64,000 bases of DNA, from assembly GCF_025854275.1 (NCBI RefSeq), contig NZ_CP107567.1:3410001-3474000 (forward strand), in the 5' to 3' direction. Of this stretch, positions 32,256 through 39,587 are shown piece after piece. The DNA comes from Streptomyces peucetius. Lineage in GTDB: Bacteria > Actinomycetota > Actinomycetes > Streptomycetales > Streptomycetaceae. The position numbers and the translations under genes were made by a program. Below the pieces are notes generated by a model. The model was given only the letters and a program-made list of their open reading frames with translations, had not been told where the DNA came from and searched no databases. Position 1 is the stretch's first letter, and each line of letters opens with the position of its first letter.

Positions 32256-33305
32256 TCAGAACGTCAGCACGCCGCGCGCCACCCGTCCCTGCTGCGCGTC
32301 GTCCGCCGCCTTGGCGAAGTCCTCGACGGGGTAGGTGGCGGTGACCAGTTCGTCCAGGAGGAGGCGGCCCTGCCGGTACAGGTCCGCGTAGAGGGCGATG
32401 TCGTGCTGCGGGCGGGAGGAGCCGTAGCGGCAGCCGAGGACCGACTTGTCCAGGAAGAGGGACGCGGGCAGGAAGGCGGCCTGTGCCGACGGGGAGGTCA
32501 TGCCCAGCAGGACGGCCTGGCCGCGGCGGTCGAGCAGTTCGATCGCCGCGCGGATCAGCGCGGTGCTGCCCACACACTCGAAGACGTGGTCGGCGCCGGC
32601 GGGGAGGACGTCCCGCACGCCGTCGACGGAGGCGAGGAAGTCCGTGGCGCCGAACTGCCGTGCCACGGCCTCCTTCGCCGGGTTCGTGTCCACGGCGACG
32701 ATCGCCGAGGCGCCCGCGATCCGCGCTCCCTGAAGGACGTTGAGGCCGACGCCGCCGGTGCCGATGACGACGACGGTGTCGCCCCGTTCCACCCTGGCAC
32801 GGTTCAGTACGGCCCCGACGCCGGTCAGGACTCCGCAGCCGATGAGCGCGGCGGAGGTGAGGGGCACGTCGGCGGGGATCTTCACGGCCTGCACGGCCTT
32901 GACGACCGTCCGCTCTGCGAAGGCGGAGTTGGCGGCGAACTGGAACACCGGGGCGCCGCCGCGGGAGAAGGGGCGTCCGGGGCGGCCGATGGCCCGTCGG
33001 CACATCGTCGGGCGGCCCCGGTCGCAGTCGGCGCAGGCACCGCAGTTGGCGAGGGTGGACAGCGAGACGTGGTCACCTGGGGCGACATGGACCACGCCGG
33101 GGCCGACCGCCGCGACGACGCCCGCGCCCTCGTGGCCGAGGACGACCGGCACGGGGAAGGGGATCGTGCCGTCGACGACGGACAGGTCGCTGTGGCACAG
33201 CCCGGCGGCGGCGATCCCGACGAGGACCTCGCCCGGACCGGGGGCGCGTATCTCCAGGTCGTCGACGACCCGGACCCGTTCCCCGTCGAACACGACACCC
33301 TTCAC
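32256..33305 (-). CDS. Zinc-dependent alcohol dehydrogenase (MDR family)
   Basis: A 349-residue medium-chain dehydrogenase. The catalytic zinc ligands are visible in GLCHSD and GHEGAG, the structural zinc Cys cluster in CGACADCDRGRPTMC, and the NAD site in VVIGTGGVGLNVLQGARIAGA followed by VDTNPAK (Asp implies NAD). The GCGVLTGVGAVLNRA segment places it in the class III/NDMA-type branch. It would oxidise an alcohol intermediate to aldehyde or the reverse. The GTG at 33305 has GAAGGAG at about 6 nt; an in-frame ATG ten codons upstream lacks this. It lies 72 bp after the SDR gene on the same strand and is probably in its operon. Confidence 0.91.
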   Translation of the reverse strand: MKGVVFDGERVRVVDDLEIRAPGPGEVLVGIAAAGLCHSDLSVVDGTIPFPVPVVLGHEGAGVVAAVGPGVVHVAPGDHVSLSTLANCGACADCDRGRPTMCRRAIGRPGRPFSRGGAPVFQFAANSAFAERTVVKAVQAVKIPADVPLTSAALIGCGVLTGVGAVLNRARVERGDTVVVIGTGGVGLNVLQGARIAGASAIVAVDTNPAKEAVARQFGATDFLASVDGVRDVLPAGADHVFECVGSTALIRAAIELLDRRGQAVLLGMTSPSAQAAFLPASLFLDKSVLGCRYGSSRPQHDIALYADLYRQGRLLLDELVTATYPVEDFAKAADDAQQGRVARGVLTF

Positions 33306-33377
33306 CGCGGCTCCTTCGGCAGGCCGGGCGTCCACCCGGCGGGGACGTGGCGCCGGGCCCCGCCCGGCGCGCCCGGC

Positions 33378-34292
33378 TCACGCATTGGGGCGGGCGCCGC
33401 GCTGTGCCGCCGCGGACATGGCGTCCAGCTGCGCCAGCAGCGGCATGGGGTCGGTGCCGACCGTGCCCGGCAGGAAGTCGGCTATGCGGTCCGGGGTCCA
33501 GGGCCCCTCGCCGTAGGCGGCGCGCAGTTCCCTCGGCTGGGCCCAGACCGCGATCTTGGGGCCGGCGATCGTGTAGACCTGGCCGGTGATCCGCTCGGCG
33601 CGGGCCCGGTCGGAGAGCAGGTAGACGACCAGGGCGGCGACGTCCTCGGGCTCGCCGATCTCCTTGAGCTCCATGGGCACGTTCGCCGACATGCGGGTAC
33701 GGGCGACGGGGGCCACCGCATTCGCCGTGACGCCGTACTTGTGCAGGCCGAGCGCCGCGCTGCGGACGAGGGAGATGACGCCGCCCTTCGCCGCCGCGTA
33801 GTTGGCCTGCGAGACGGACCCCTGGTGGTTGCCGCTGGTGAAGCCGATCAGCGTGCCGGAGCCCTGTGCCCGCATCACCGCGGAGGCGGCGCGGAAGACG
33901 GTGAAGGTGCCCTTGAGGTGGGTGGCGAGGACGGAGTCCCATTCCTCCTCCGCCATGTTGAACAGCATCCGTTCGCGCAGGATCCCGGCGACGCACACGG
34001 CCCCGTCCAGACGTCCGTACTCGGCGAGCGCCACGTCCACGATGCGCCGGCCGCCCGCCATCGTGGCGATGTCGTCGGCCACGGCGACCGCCGTGCCGCC
34101 GGCCGCCTCGATCTCCTTGACGACGCCGTCGGCGACCTCGGAGGTGGGCGAGGACGCCCCGTCCACGGAGACACCGAGGTCACCCACGACGACGCTCGCG
34201 CCCTCGGCGGCGCAGGCCAGTGCGACCGCCCGTCCGATGCCGCGGCCGGCTCCGGTCACGGCGACGGCCTTGCCTGCCAAGAAGTTCCCCAC
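33378..34292 (-). CDS. Short-chain dehydrogenase/reductase
   Basis: A 304-residue SDR, longer than the usual 250. The cofactor site is VAVTGAGRGIGRAVALA, the Asp in VVGDLG suggests NAD, the NNAG motif is modified to CVAGIL, and the catalytic Tyr and Lys are in YAAAKGG, preceded by FTSGNHQGS. The C-terminal 50 residues (EGPWTPDRIADFLPG) extend the fold, as in hydroxyacyl-CoA dehydrogenases of the HSD17B4 type and their actinobacterial sterol counterparts. It would oxidise a beta-hydroxyacyl-CoA. The start lies 22 bp from the operator at 34315, which it shares with the divergent cyclase. Confidence 0.9.
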   Translation of the reverse strand: MGNFLAGKAVAVTGAGRGIGRAVALACAAEGASVVVGDLGVSVDGASSPTSEVADGVVKEIEAAGGTAVAVADDIATMAGGRRIVDVALAEYGRLDGAVCVAGILRERMLFNMAEEEWDSVLATHLKGTFTVFRAASAVMRAQGSGTLIGFTSGNHQGSVSQANYAAAKGGVISLVRSAALGLHKYGVTANAVAPVARTRMSANVPMELKEIGEPEDVAALVVYLLSDRARAERITGQVYTIAGPKIAVWAQPRELRAAYGEGPWTPDRIADFLPGTVGTDPMPLLAQLDAMSAAAQRGARPNA

Positions 34293-34314
34293 GACCGGCC
34301 CCTTCCCGCGGTTT

Positions 34315-34329
34315 CTGACGGACCGTTAG
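34315..34329. promoter_or_regulatory. Operator CTGACGGACCGTTAG (SDR/cyclase divergent promoter)
   Basis: Nine of ten half-site bases match. It is 22 bp from the SDR start and 44 bp from the cyclase start; TAGATT at 34327-34332 could be the -10 for the cyclase. One site can thus serve both genes. Confidence 0.68.
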
Positions 34330-34373
34330 ATTCTGGGGAGTCGGACACATGAACACAAGCCCCGGGAGGCCCC

Positions 34374-35300
34374 ATGTCACTGCCGGCCGCGTTCCACGAC
34401 ATCGCGAAGCGCGTCAACAACTGGGGGCGCTGGGGCGAGGACGACGAGATCGGCACCCTCAATCTGATCGACGACGAGGTGGTCACCGGCGCCGTCGCCA
34501 CCGTCCGCAGCGGGCTCCGCGTCCCTCTCGCGCTGCCGCTGAGGCAGGGCGGCGTGCAGACCGGCGTCATCCCGGGCCGGATCGACCCGCTGCACACGAT
34601 GGTGCAGATCAACCAGGAGCTGTTCGGGCCCGGCACCGTGGCCACCAGCGACGACACGGTGACGATGGGACTCCAGGCCGCCACCCACTGGGACGCCCTC
34701 ACCCACGCCTCGCACTCGGGCCGCCTCTACAACGGCCGCCCCGCAAACACCGTCACCCCGCACGAGGGCGCCCGTTTCAGCGGCATCGAGAAGGCCCCTC
34801 CCGTCGTCTCACGCGGCGTACTGCTGGACGTGGCCGGTGCGAAGGGGCTCGACCGGCTGCCCGGCGACCACGCCGTCACACCGGAGGACCTGGACGAGGC
34901 GGCGGAGTACGGGGGCGTCACCGTCCGCGGCGGCGACATCGTCCTGGTGCGGACGGGGCAGATACGGCTCCTGCTGGGTGGCGACCGGCACGGCTACGGG
35001 TATCCGTCGCCCGGTCTGTCGGTGCGTACGCCCGAGTGGTTCCACGCCCGCGACGTCGCCGCCGTCGCGAACGACACCCTCACCTTCGAGATCTTCCCGC
35101 CGGAGATCGAGGACCTCTGGCTCCCGGTGCACGCGCTGCACCTCGTGGAGATGGGCATGCCGCAGGGCCAGAACTGGAATCTGGAAAAGTTGTCCACAGC
35201 CTGTGCACAGGCCCGGCGGTACGCCTTTCTGCTCTCCGCGATGCCGGAGCCGTTCGTCGGCGCCACCGGGACACCGGTCGCCCCGGTGGCTGTGCTGTGA
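34374..35300 (+). CDS. Cyclase/metal-dependent hydrolase (kynurenine formamidase-like)
   Basis: A 308-residue member of the cyclase family (PF04199 type). The metal-binding HxxxD-like motif is THWDALTHASH near residues 103-113, with the family's opening LNLIDDEVV and a late HALHLVEMGMPQGQNW. The family hydrolyses amides, lactones or cyclic acyl groups, including ring opening in aromatic and terpenoid catabolism. In this setting a lactone or cyclic-ketone hydrolysis is plausible. GGGAGG lies 5 nt before the ATG. The DNA near its end (35190-35198) carries a perfect TTGTCCACA DnaA-box 9-mer, probably incidental. Confidence 0.87.
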   Translation: MSLPAAFHDIAKRVNNWGRWGEDDEIGTLNLIDDEVVTGAVATVRSGLRVPLALPLRQGGVQTGVIPGRIDPLHTMVQINQELFGPGTVATSDDTVTMGLQAATHWDALTHASHSGRLYNGRPANTVTPHEGARFSGIEKAPPVVSRGVLLDVAGAKGLDRLPGDHAVTPEDLDEAAEYGGVTVRGGDIVLVRTGQIRLLLGGDRHGYGYPSPGLSVRTPEWFHARDVAAVANDTLTFEIFPPEIEDLWLPVHALHLVEMGMPQGQNWNLEKLSTACAQARRYAFLLSAMPEPFVGATGTPVAPVAVL

Positions 35301-35339
35301 GTCTTCGGCGGCCGTGCGTACTGCGATTCCGCGGCGGTC

Positions 35340-35810
35340 TCAGGCCCCGCGCGCGACGACGGGTCCGCGCGCGACGGGCCCGCCGGCCAGCCGGTGCGCG
35401 CCCGTGGGCAGACCGCGGTCCACCTCGCACCAGATGGACTTGCCGGCGCCCTCCCGCCGCCAGCCCCAGCGGTCCGCGAGCCCGTCGACGAGTTCCAGGC
35501 CGCGGCCGCCGGTGTCCTCACCCTGCGCGTGCCGGGGCCTGGGCGGGCAGGCGCTGACGTCGGCGACCTCGACCCTGACCGTCCCGGCCCCCGCGGCGCC
35601 CCCGCCGAAGAGCATGCGCAGCACCGCCGGACAGCCGGTGTGCACCACAGCGTTGGTCACCAGCTCCGAGATCAGCAGGATCAGTGTCTCGGCCAGCCGC
35701 TCGTCGTCGCCCACCCCGGACTTCACGAGCCGCGCTCTGGCCCATCTGCGGGCCCGTCCCACTTCCGAAGGGTCGGACCCGATCTCCAACTGCACCTGAA
35801 GCACCTGCAC
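35340..35810 (-). CDS. RsbW/SpoIIAB-like ATP-binding regulatory protein
   Basis: A 156-residue HATPase-fold protein of the anti-sigma regulatory type. The N box is LISELVTNAVVHTG, then VEVADVSACPPRPRH and the G box GGRGLELVDGLADRWGWR, with a variable Arg/Gly-rich tail. Streptomyces has dozens of these; they act as kinases or binding partners for STAS-domain antagonists such as the one at 41945. No sigma factor or antagonist is adjacent, so its partner is unknown. It is convergent with the cyclase gene with a 39-bp gap and is not part of the catabolic operons. Confidence 0.85.
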   Translation of the reverse strand: MQVLQVQLEIGSDPSEVGRARRWARARLVKSGVGDDERLAETLILLISELVTNAVVHTGCPAVLRMLFGGGAAGAGTVRVEVADVSACPPRPRHAQGEDTGGRGLELVDGLADRWGWRREGAGKSIWCEVDRGLPTGAHRLAGGPVARGPVVARGA

Positions 35811-36187
35811 CGCTCACACCACCCGAACCGGCGGACACATAGCCTCGCGCCTCACAGCCATAACGGAATGTGATTCCCTTGCAGCACAGCTTGATTGACT
35901 TACAGTCACCGCAACAAGCGCTTCGGGCATATTCCAGCGTGAAGGAGTACGCGTGGTGCATACTGTGCGACGCACGCCGCGGCGAGTCGAACACAGTGCC
36001 GCAGAACGCATTCGCACAGGCCGAACAGCTCGCATCGACGGGACCGGGACCGCCGTACCGGCGGCACCGTGAGACCCCGTCATCGCAGCGACTCGCATCC
36101 AACGGAGCGTACCGGAGTGCCGCCCCGACTCCACCGTGTGACGAGTCGCCCGAAGGACACAACCCGATATCGACACACGGTGACGGC
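35811..36187. other. 377-bp AT-richer non-coding region with a TGACT-N3-AGTCA palindrome
   Basis: No gene is supported. The GC content is visibly lower than that of the neighbours. A perfect palindrome TGACTTACAGTCA lies at 35896-35908, about 90 bp upstream of the RsbW-like start. It resembles a BldD box with two central mismatches, so it may be an operator for that gene. I see no clear terminator. Confidence 0.4.
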
Positions 36188-37114
36188 TCAGAGCGCCGCG
36201 GCCAGGGCCTCGGCGTGCATCTCCTCCGCCTGTGACGTCGTCACCCACATCCGGGCCCGCAGCAGAGCCCGTTTGAGGTGGAGATGGACGTCCGCCTCCC
36301 AGGTGAAGCCCATGCCGCCGAGCACCTGAAGGCAGTCCCCCGCATTGCGCACCGCCGCCTCGTCGGCCGCCAGCTTGGCCCCCGCGGCCTCCGTCAGGTC
36401 CGGGCCGACGGCCGCCGCCGCATAGACGGCGGCGCGGGCGACCTCCGTACGCACCAGCATCTCGGCGCACAGGTGTTTGACCGCCTGGAAGCCGCCGACG
36501 CTCTGCCCGAACTGGACCCGGTGCTTCGCGTGGCGCACCGCCTCCTCCGTGCTGCGGGCCGCGCTGCCGAGCTGCTCGGCGGCGGTGAGGAGCACCGCGG
36601 CGGCCGGCAGCGGGCCGGGCGCGGCGGGCGGCGGCGGGTGCGGGAGCCGGTGCAGGGGCGTGAGCGGGTCGAGGGACCGTACGGCGGCCGCCTCCCGTAG
36701 CTCCACAGCCTCCAAAGCGCCTGCCCCGAGCGCGACCACGGCGTCCGCGTCGTCGAAATGCTGTACGAGGTGGGCTAGTTGGTTCGCGCAGGTGACGACC
36801 GCCGTGCCGTCCGCCGCCCCGGGCACCGTCCCCGCCGCGAGATGTGTCGCCACCAGCGGACCCGGCAGCAGCGCCCGGCCCGCCTCCTCGAAGAGCAGCA
36901 CCGCCTCCGGCAGCCCCAGCCCGGCGCCGCCCTCGCTCTCCGGCAGCCGCAGCGCGAAGAACCCCGCCCCGCCCAGCTCGCGCCAAAGTTTCCGGTCCAC
37001 CCTGCCGTCACGGTCGACGGCGGCCCGCAGCGCCTCGCGCGCGAAGCGGCCGTCGAGCAGCTCGCGCGCGCCGCTGCGCAGCGCCCGCTGGTCGTCGGTG
37101 AGCCGGAAGTCCAT
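36188..37114 (-). CDS. Acyl-CoA dehydrogenase, smaller subunit of a heteromeric FadE pair
   Basis: A 308-residue acyl-CoA dehydrogenase-fold protein: MDFRLTDDQRALRSGARELL, EAGRALLPGPLVATHLAAG, and the C-terminal FAD-binding block LQVLGGMGFTWEADVHLHLKRA. It is shorter than the usual 380 residues and shows no YEGT-type or FERG-type catalytic Glu. It overlaps the larger subunit gene by 4 bp (ATGA). Actinobacterial sterol pathways use such neighbouring pairs as alpha2-beta2 enzymes with one active-site base per pair, which fits here. It is the last gene of a three-gene operon led by the amidohydrolase behind the operator at 39471. Confidence 0.88.
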   Translation of the reverse strand: MDFRLTDDQRALRSGARELLDGRFAREALRAAVDRDGRVDRKLWRELGGAGFFALRLPESEGGAGLGLPEAVLLFEEAGRALLPGPLVATHLAAGTVPGAADGTAVVTCANQLAHLVQHFDDADAVVALGAGALEAVELREAAAVRSLDPLTPLHRLPHPPPPAAPGPLPAAAVLLTAAEQLGSAARSTEEAVRHAKHRVQFGQSVGGFQAVKHLCAEMLVRTEVARAAVYAAAAVGPDLTEAAGAKLAADEAAVRNAGDCLQVLGGMGFTWEADVHLHLKRALLRARMWVTTSQAEEMHAEALAAAL

Positions 37115-38247
37115 CAGCGTCCCTTGGGCAGGCCGAGAATGCGCTCGGCGACGATGTTCCGCTGGATCTGCGAGGTGCCGGCGGCGATCGTGTACGAGAG
37201 CGACGACAGCCGCTGCACGGTCCACGGCCGTGACAGGTCGAACGCGTCGGGTCCGAGGACCTCGGCGGCCGCGTCGTACAGCTCCTGACGGGCGTGCGAG
37301 TAACGGAGCTTGAAGACGGACCCGCCGGTGCCGGGGACGCTGCCGGTCGCGGCGGCCTCGCTGACGTTCCACTGGACGAGCCGCCACAGCGCCGCGAACT
37401 CCGCGTGCAGCCGGCCGAGTCCGCGGCGGAGTACCGGATCGTCCCAGCTGCCGTTGGCCCGTGCCTCGGCGGCCACCTCGGCGAGCGTGCGGCGGCAGGC
37501 GACGACCTCACCGGCGAAGGCGGTGCCGCGTTCGAAGGAGAGCGTGACCATGGTGACGCGCCAGCCGTCGTTCTCCTCCCCGACCCGGCAGTCGGCGGGC
37601 ACCCGCACCTCGTCGAGGAACAGCTCGGCGAACTCGGCGGACCCTGCAAGGGTGCGCAGCGGCCGTACGGTGATGCCGGGCGCGTCCATGGGCATCGCGA
37701 GCCAGGTGATGCCGCGGTGCCGGGGGGCGGCGGGGTCGGTGCGGACGAGCAGTTCGCACCAGTCGGCGACCTCGGCGTGCGAGGTCCAGATCTTGGAGCC
37801 GGTCACGACGTACGCGTCGCCGTCGCGGACCGCCTTGGTGCGCAGCGAGGCGAGGTCGGAGCCGGCGTCCGGTTCGCTGAAGCCCTGGCACCAGATCTCG
37901 TCACCGCGCAGGATCGGCCCGAGCCAGCGTTCCCGCTGCTCGGGGGTGCCCTCCGCGGCGATGGTCGGCCCGGCGTGCAGCAGTCCGACGAAGTTGGCGC
38001 CCACGTACGGCGCTCCGGCCCTCTCCGTCTCCTCGAGGAAGATCAGCCGCAGGGTCGGGGAGGCGTCCCAGTGCACGTTCCCGTAGCCCGCGTCGTACAG
38101 CGCGCGCTGCCAGGCGGTGTCGTACGCCCGCCGCGCCGGCCAGTCGTCGGGCGGCGGCTGCGGGGGCAGGCCGGGCAGGGCGGCGGCCAGCCAGTCGCGG
38201 AGCCGGGCACGGTACTCCTTTTCGGCGTCGGTGTACGCCAGGTCCAC
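37114..38247 (-). CDS. Acyl-CoA dehydrogenase, larger catalytic subunit
   Basis: A 377-residue acyl-CoA dehydrogenase: GLLHAGPTIAAEGTPEQRERWLGPILRGDEIWCQGFSEPDAGSDLASL, VVTGSKIWTSHAEVADW, and AAGTSQIQRNIVAERILGLPKG. The Glu of YEGT in classical enzymes is Ala here (IAAGTSQ), but the Glu in TLSFERGTAF sits where the base of isovaleryl-CoA and ChsE-type enzymes lies, so it should be active. The GTG at 38247 has GGAGG at 5 nt. It lies 8 bp after the amidohydrolase gene and overlaps the smaller subunit. It would introduce an alpha,beta double bond into a bulky acyl-CoA. Confidence 0.9.
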   Translation of the reverse strand: MDLAYTDAEKEYRARLRDWLAAALPGLPPQPPPDDWPARRAYDTAWQRALYDAGYGNVHWDASPTLRLIFLEETERAGAPYVGANFVGLLHAGPTIAAEGTPEQRERWLGPILRGDEIWCQGFSEPDAGSDLASLRTKAVRDGDAYVVTGSKIWTSHAEVADWCELLVRTDPAAPRHRGITWLAMPMDAPGITVRPLRTLAGSAEFAELFLDEVRVPADCRVGEENDGWRVTMVTLSFERGTAFAGEVVACRRTLAEVAAEARANGSWDDPVLRRGLGRLHAEFAALWRLVQWNVSEAAATGSVPGTGGSVFKLRYSHARQELYDAAAEVLGPDAFDLSRPWTVQRLSSLSYTIAAGTSQIQRNIVAERILGLPKGR

Positions 38248-38255
38248 GGGCCCTC

Positions 38256-39452
38256 CTACGAGTCCAGGTCCAGGCCGAGCATGCGGATCGCGTTGCCGCG
38301 CATCAGCTTGTACACGGTCTCGTCGTCGAGGTCCTTCACATGGTCGAGGGCGACCTCCTTGGTGTGCGGGAAGGTCGAGTCGACGTGCGGGTAGTCGGTC
38401 TCGAAGGTGGCGTTGTCGCGGCCGACGGTGTCGAGGGAGGCGACGCCGTGCTTGTCGCGGAAGAAGCAGCAGAAGATCTGCCGGTAGTAGTAGGTGGAGG
38501 GCGGTTCGGGGATCAGGTCGCGCACCCCGCCCCAGGCCCGGTGCTCCTCCCACACGTCGTCGGCGCGCTCCAGGGCGTACGGGATCCAGCCCATCTGGCC
38601 CTCGCTGTAGGCGAGGGTGAGGCGGGGGAAGCGGACGAGGACACCGCTGAAGAGGAAGTCCGTCATCGAGGCCATGGCGTTGTTGAACGACAGCGCGGCC
38701 TGCACGGCGGGCGGCGCGTCCGGGGAGGCGGCGGGCATCTGGGAGCTGGACCCGATGTGCATGTTGACGACCGTGCCGGTCTCCTGGCACACGGCGAAGA
38801 ACGGGTCCCAGTGGCCGGAGTGGATCGAGGGCAGCCCGAGGTGGGTGGGGATCTCGGAGAAAGTGACGGCACGCACGCCCCGCGCGGCGTTCCTGCGGAT
38901 CTCGGCGACCGCGAGGCCGATGTCCCACAGCGGGACGATGCACAGCGGGACGAGCCGCCCGCCGCTGTCGCCGCACCACTCCTCGACCATCCAGTCGTTG
39001 TAGGCGCGGACACAGGCGAGCGCGACCTCCTTGTCGTGGGCCTCCGCGAAGGTCTGGCCGCAGAAGCGCGGGAAGGTCGGGAAGCACAGCGACGCCTCGA
39101 CGTGGTTCAGGTCCATGTCCTTGAGGCGTTCCACCGGGTCCCAGCAGCCGGGACGCATCTCGGCCCGGGTGATGCCCTCGAGGGTCATGTCGTCGCGGTC
39201 GAAGCCGACGGCGGCGATGTTGCGTTTGTACGGGAACCTCAGGTCCTCGTAGATCCACCAGTCGGTGGGCGGCCCGTCGGGGTCCATGGTGATCCGGTAC
39301 TTGCCGCCGACGTAGGCGAGCTCGCCGATGCCGGCGGTCACCGGTTTCGGTCCGCGGTCGCGGTACTTGGCGGGGAGCCAGGTCTCGAAGAGGTGCGCCG
39401 GTTCGATGACGTGGTCGTCGACGCTGACGATCCGGGGCAGTTCCCTTTCCAT
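38256..39452 (-). CDS. Amidohydrolase-2 family metal-dependent hydrolase
   Basis: A 398-residue TIM-barrel protein of the amidohydrolase-2 group. It starts with IVSVDDHVIEP in place of the usual DxHxH, then has SLCFPTFPRFCGQTF, HLGLPSIHSGHWDPFF, VVNMHIGSSSQ, YSEGQMGWIPYALERAD and FETDYPHVDSTFP. Members decarboxylate or hydrolyse aromatic and cyclic acids, and close relatives occur beside FadE genes in actinobacterial degradation clusters. The ATG at 39452 is preferred because GGAGG lies 9 nt upstream; the ATG at 39461 directly abuts that sequence. It leads the operon with the two acyl-CoA dehydrogenases, 18 bp from operator 39471. Confidence 0.88.
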   Translation of the reverse strand: MERELPRIVSVDDHVIEPAHLFETWLPAKYRDRGPKPVTAGIGELAYVGGKYRITMDPDGPPTDWWIYEDLRFPYKRNIAAVGFDRDDMTLEGITRAEMRPGCWDPVERLKDMDLNHVEASLCFPTFPRFCGQTFAEAHDKEVALACVRAYNDWMVEEWCGDSGGRLVPLCIVPLWDIGLAVAEIRRNAARGVRAVTFSEIPTHLGLPSIHSGHWDPFFAVCQETGTVVNMHIGSSSQMPAASPDAPPAVQAALSFNNAMASMTDFLFSGVLVRFPRLTLAYSEGQMGWIPYALERADDVWEEHRAWGGVRDLIPEPPSTYYYRQIFCCFFRDKHGVASLDTVGRDNATFETDYPHVDSTFPHTKEVALDHVKDLDDETVYKLMRGNAIRMLGLDLDS

Positions 39453-39470
39453 CGGGACCATCCTCCGTTC

Positions 39471-39485
39471 CTGACGGTGCGTCAG
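39471..39485. promoter_or_regulatory. Operator CTGACGGTGCGTCAG (amidohydrolase operon)
   Basis: A perfect CTGAC-N5-GTCAG palindrome directly upstream of the ribosome site of the minus-strand amidohydrolase gene. Confidence 0.75.
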
Positions 39486-39543
39486 TTCGGGTTGTCAGGC
39501 TAGCGCCGCACCCCTGGACCGACAAGGCGCGGAACCCTACGAT

Positions 39544-39558
39544 CTGACGTGTCGTCAG
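39544..39558. promoter_or_regulatory. Operator CTGACGTGTCGTCAG (CoA ligase promoter)
   Basis: A perfect CTGAC-N5-GTCAG palindrome 29 bp before the plus-strand CoA ligase start, 73 bp from the divergent copy at 39471. It is the rightmost site found. Confidence 0.75.
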
Positions 39559-39587
39559 TTATTGTCGGATCGCGGAGGTGCCCGGCC

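Noticed and set aside
35811..36187. Small gene in the AT-richer gap
   Set aside because: Short frames exist on both strands, but none has a ribosome site, family motif or sensible codon bias.
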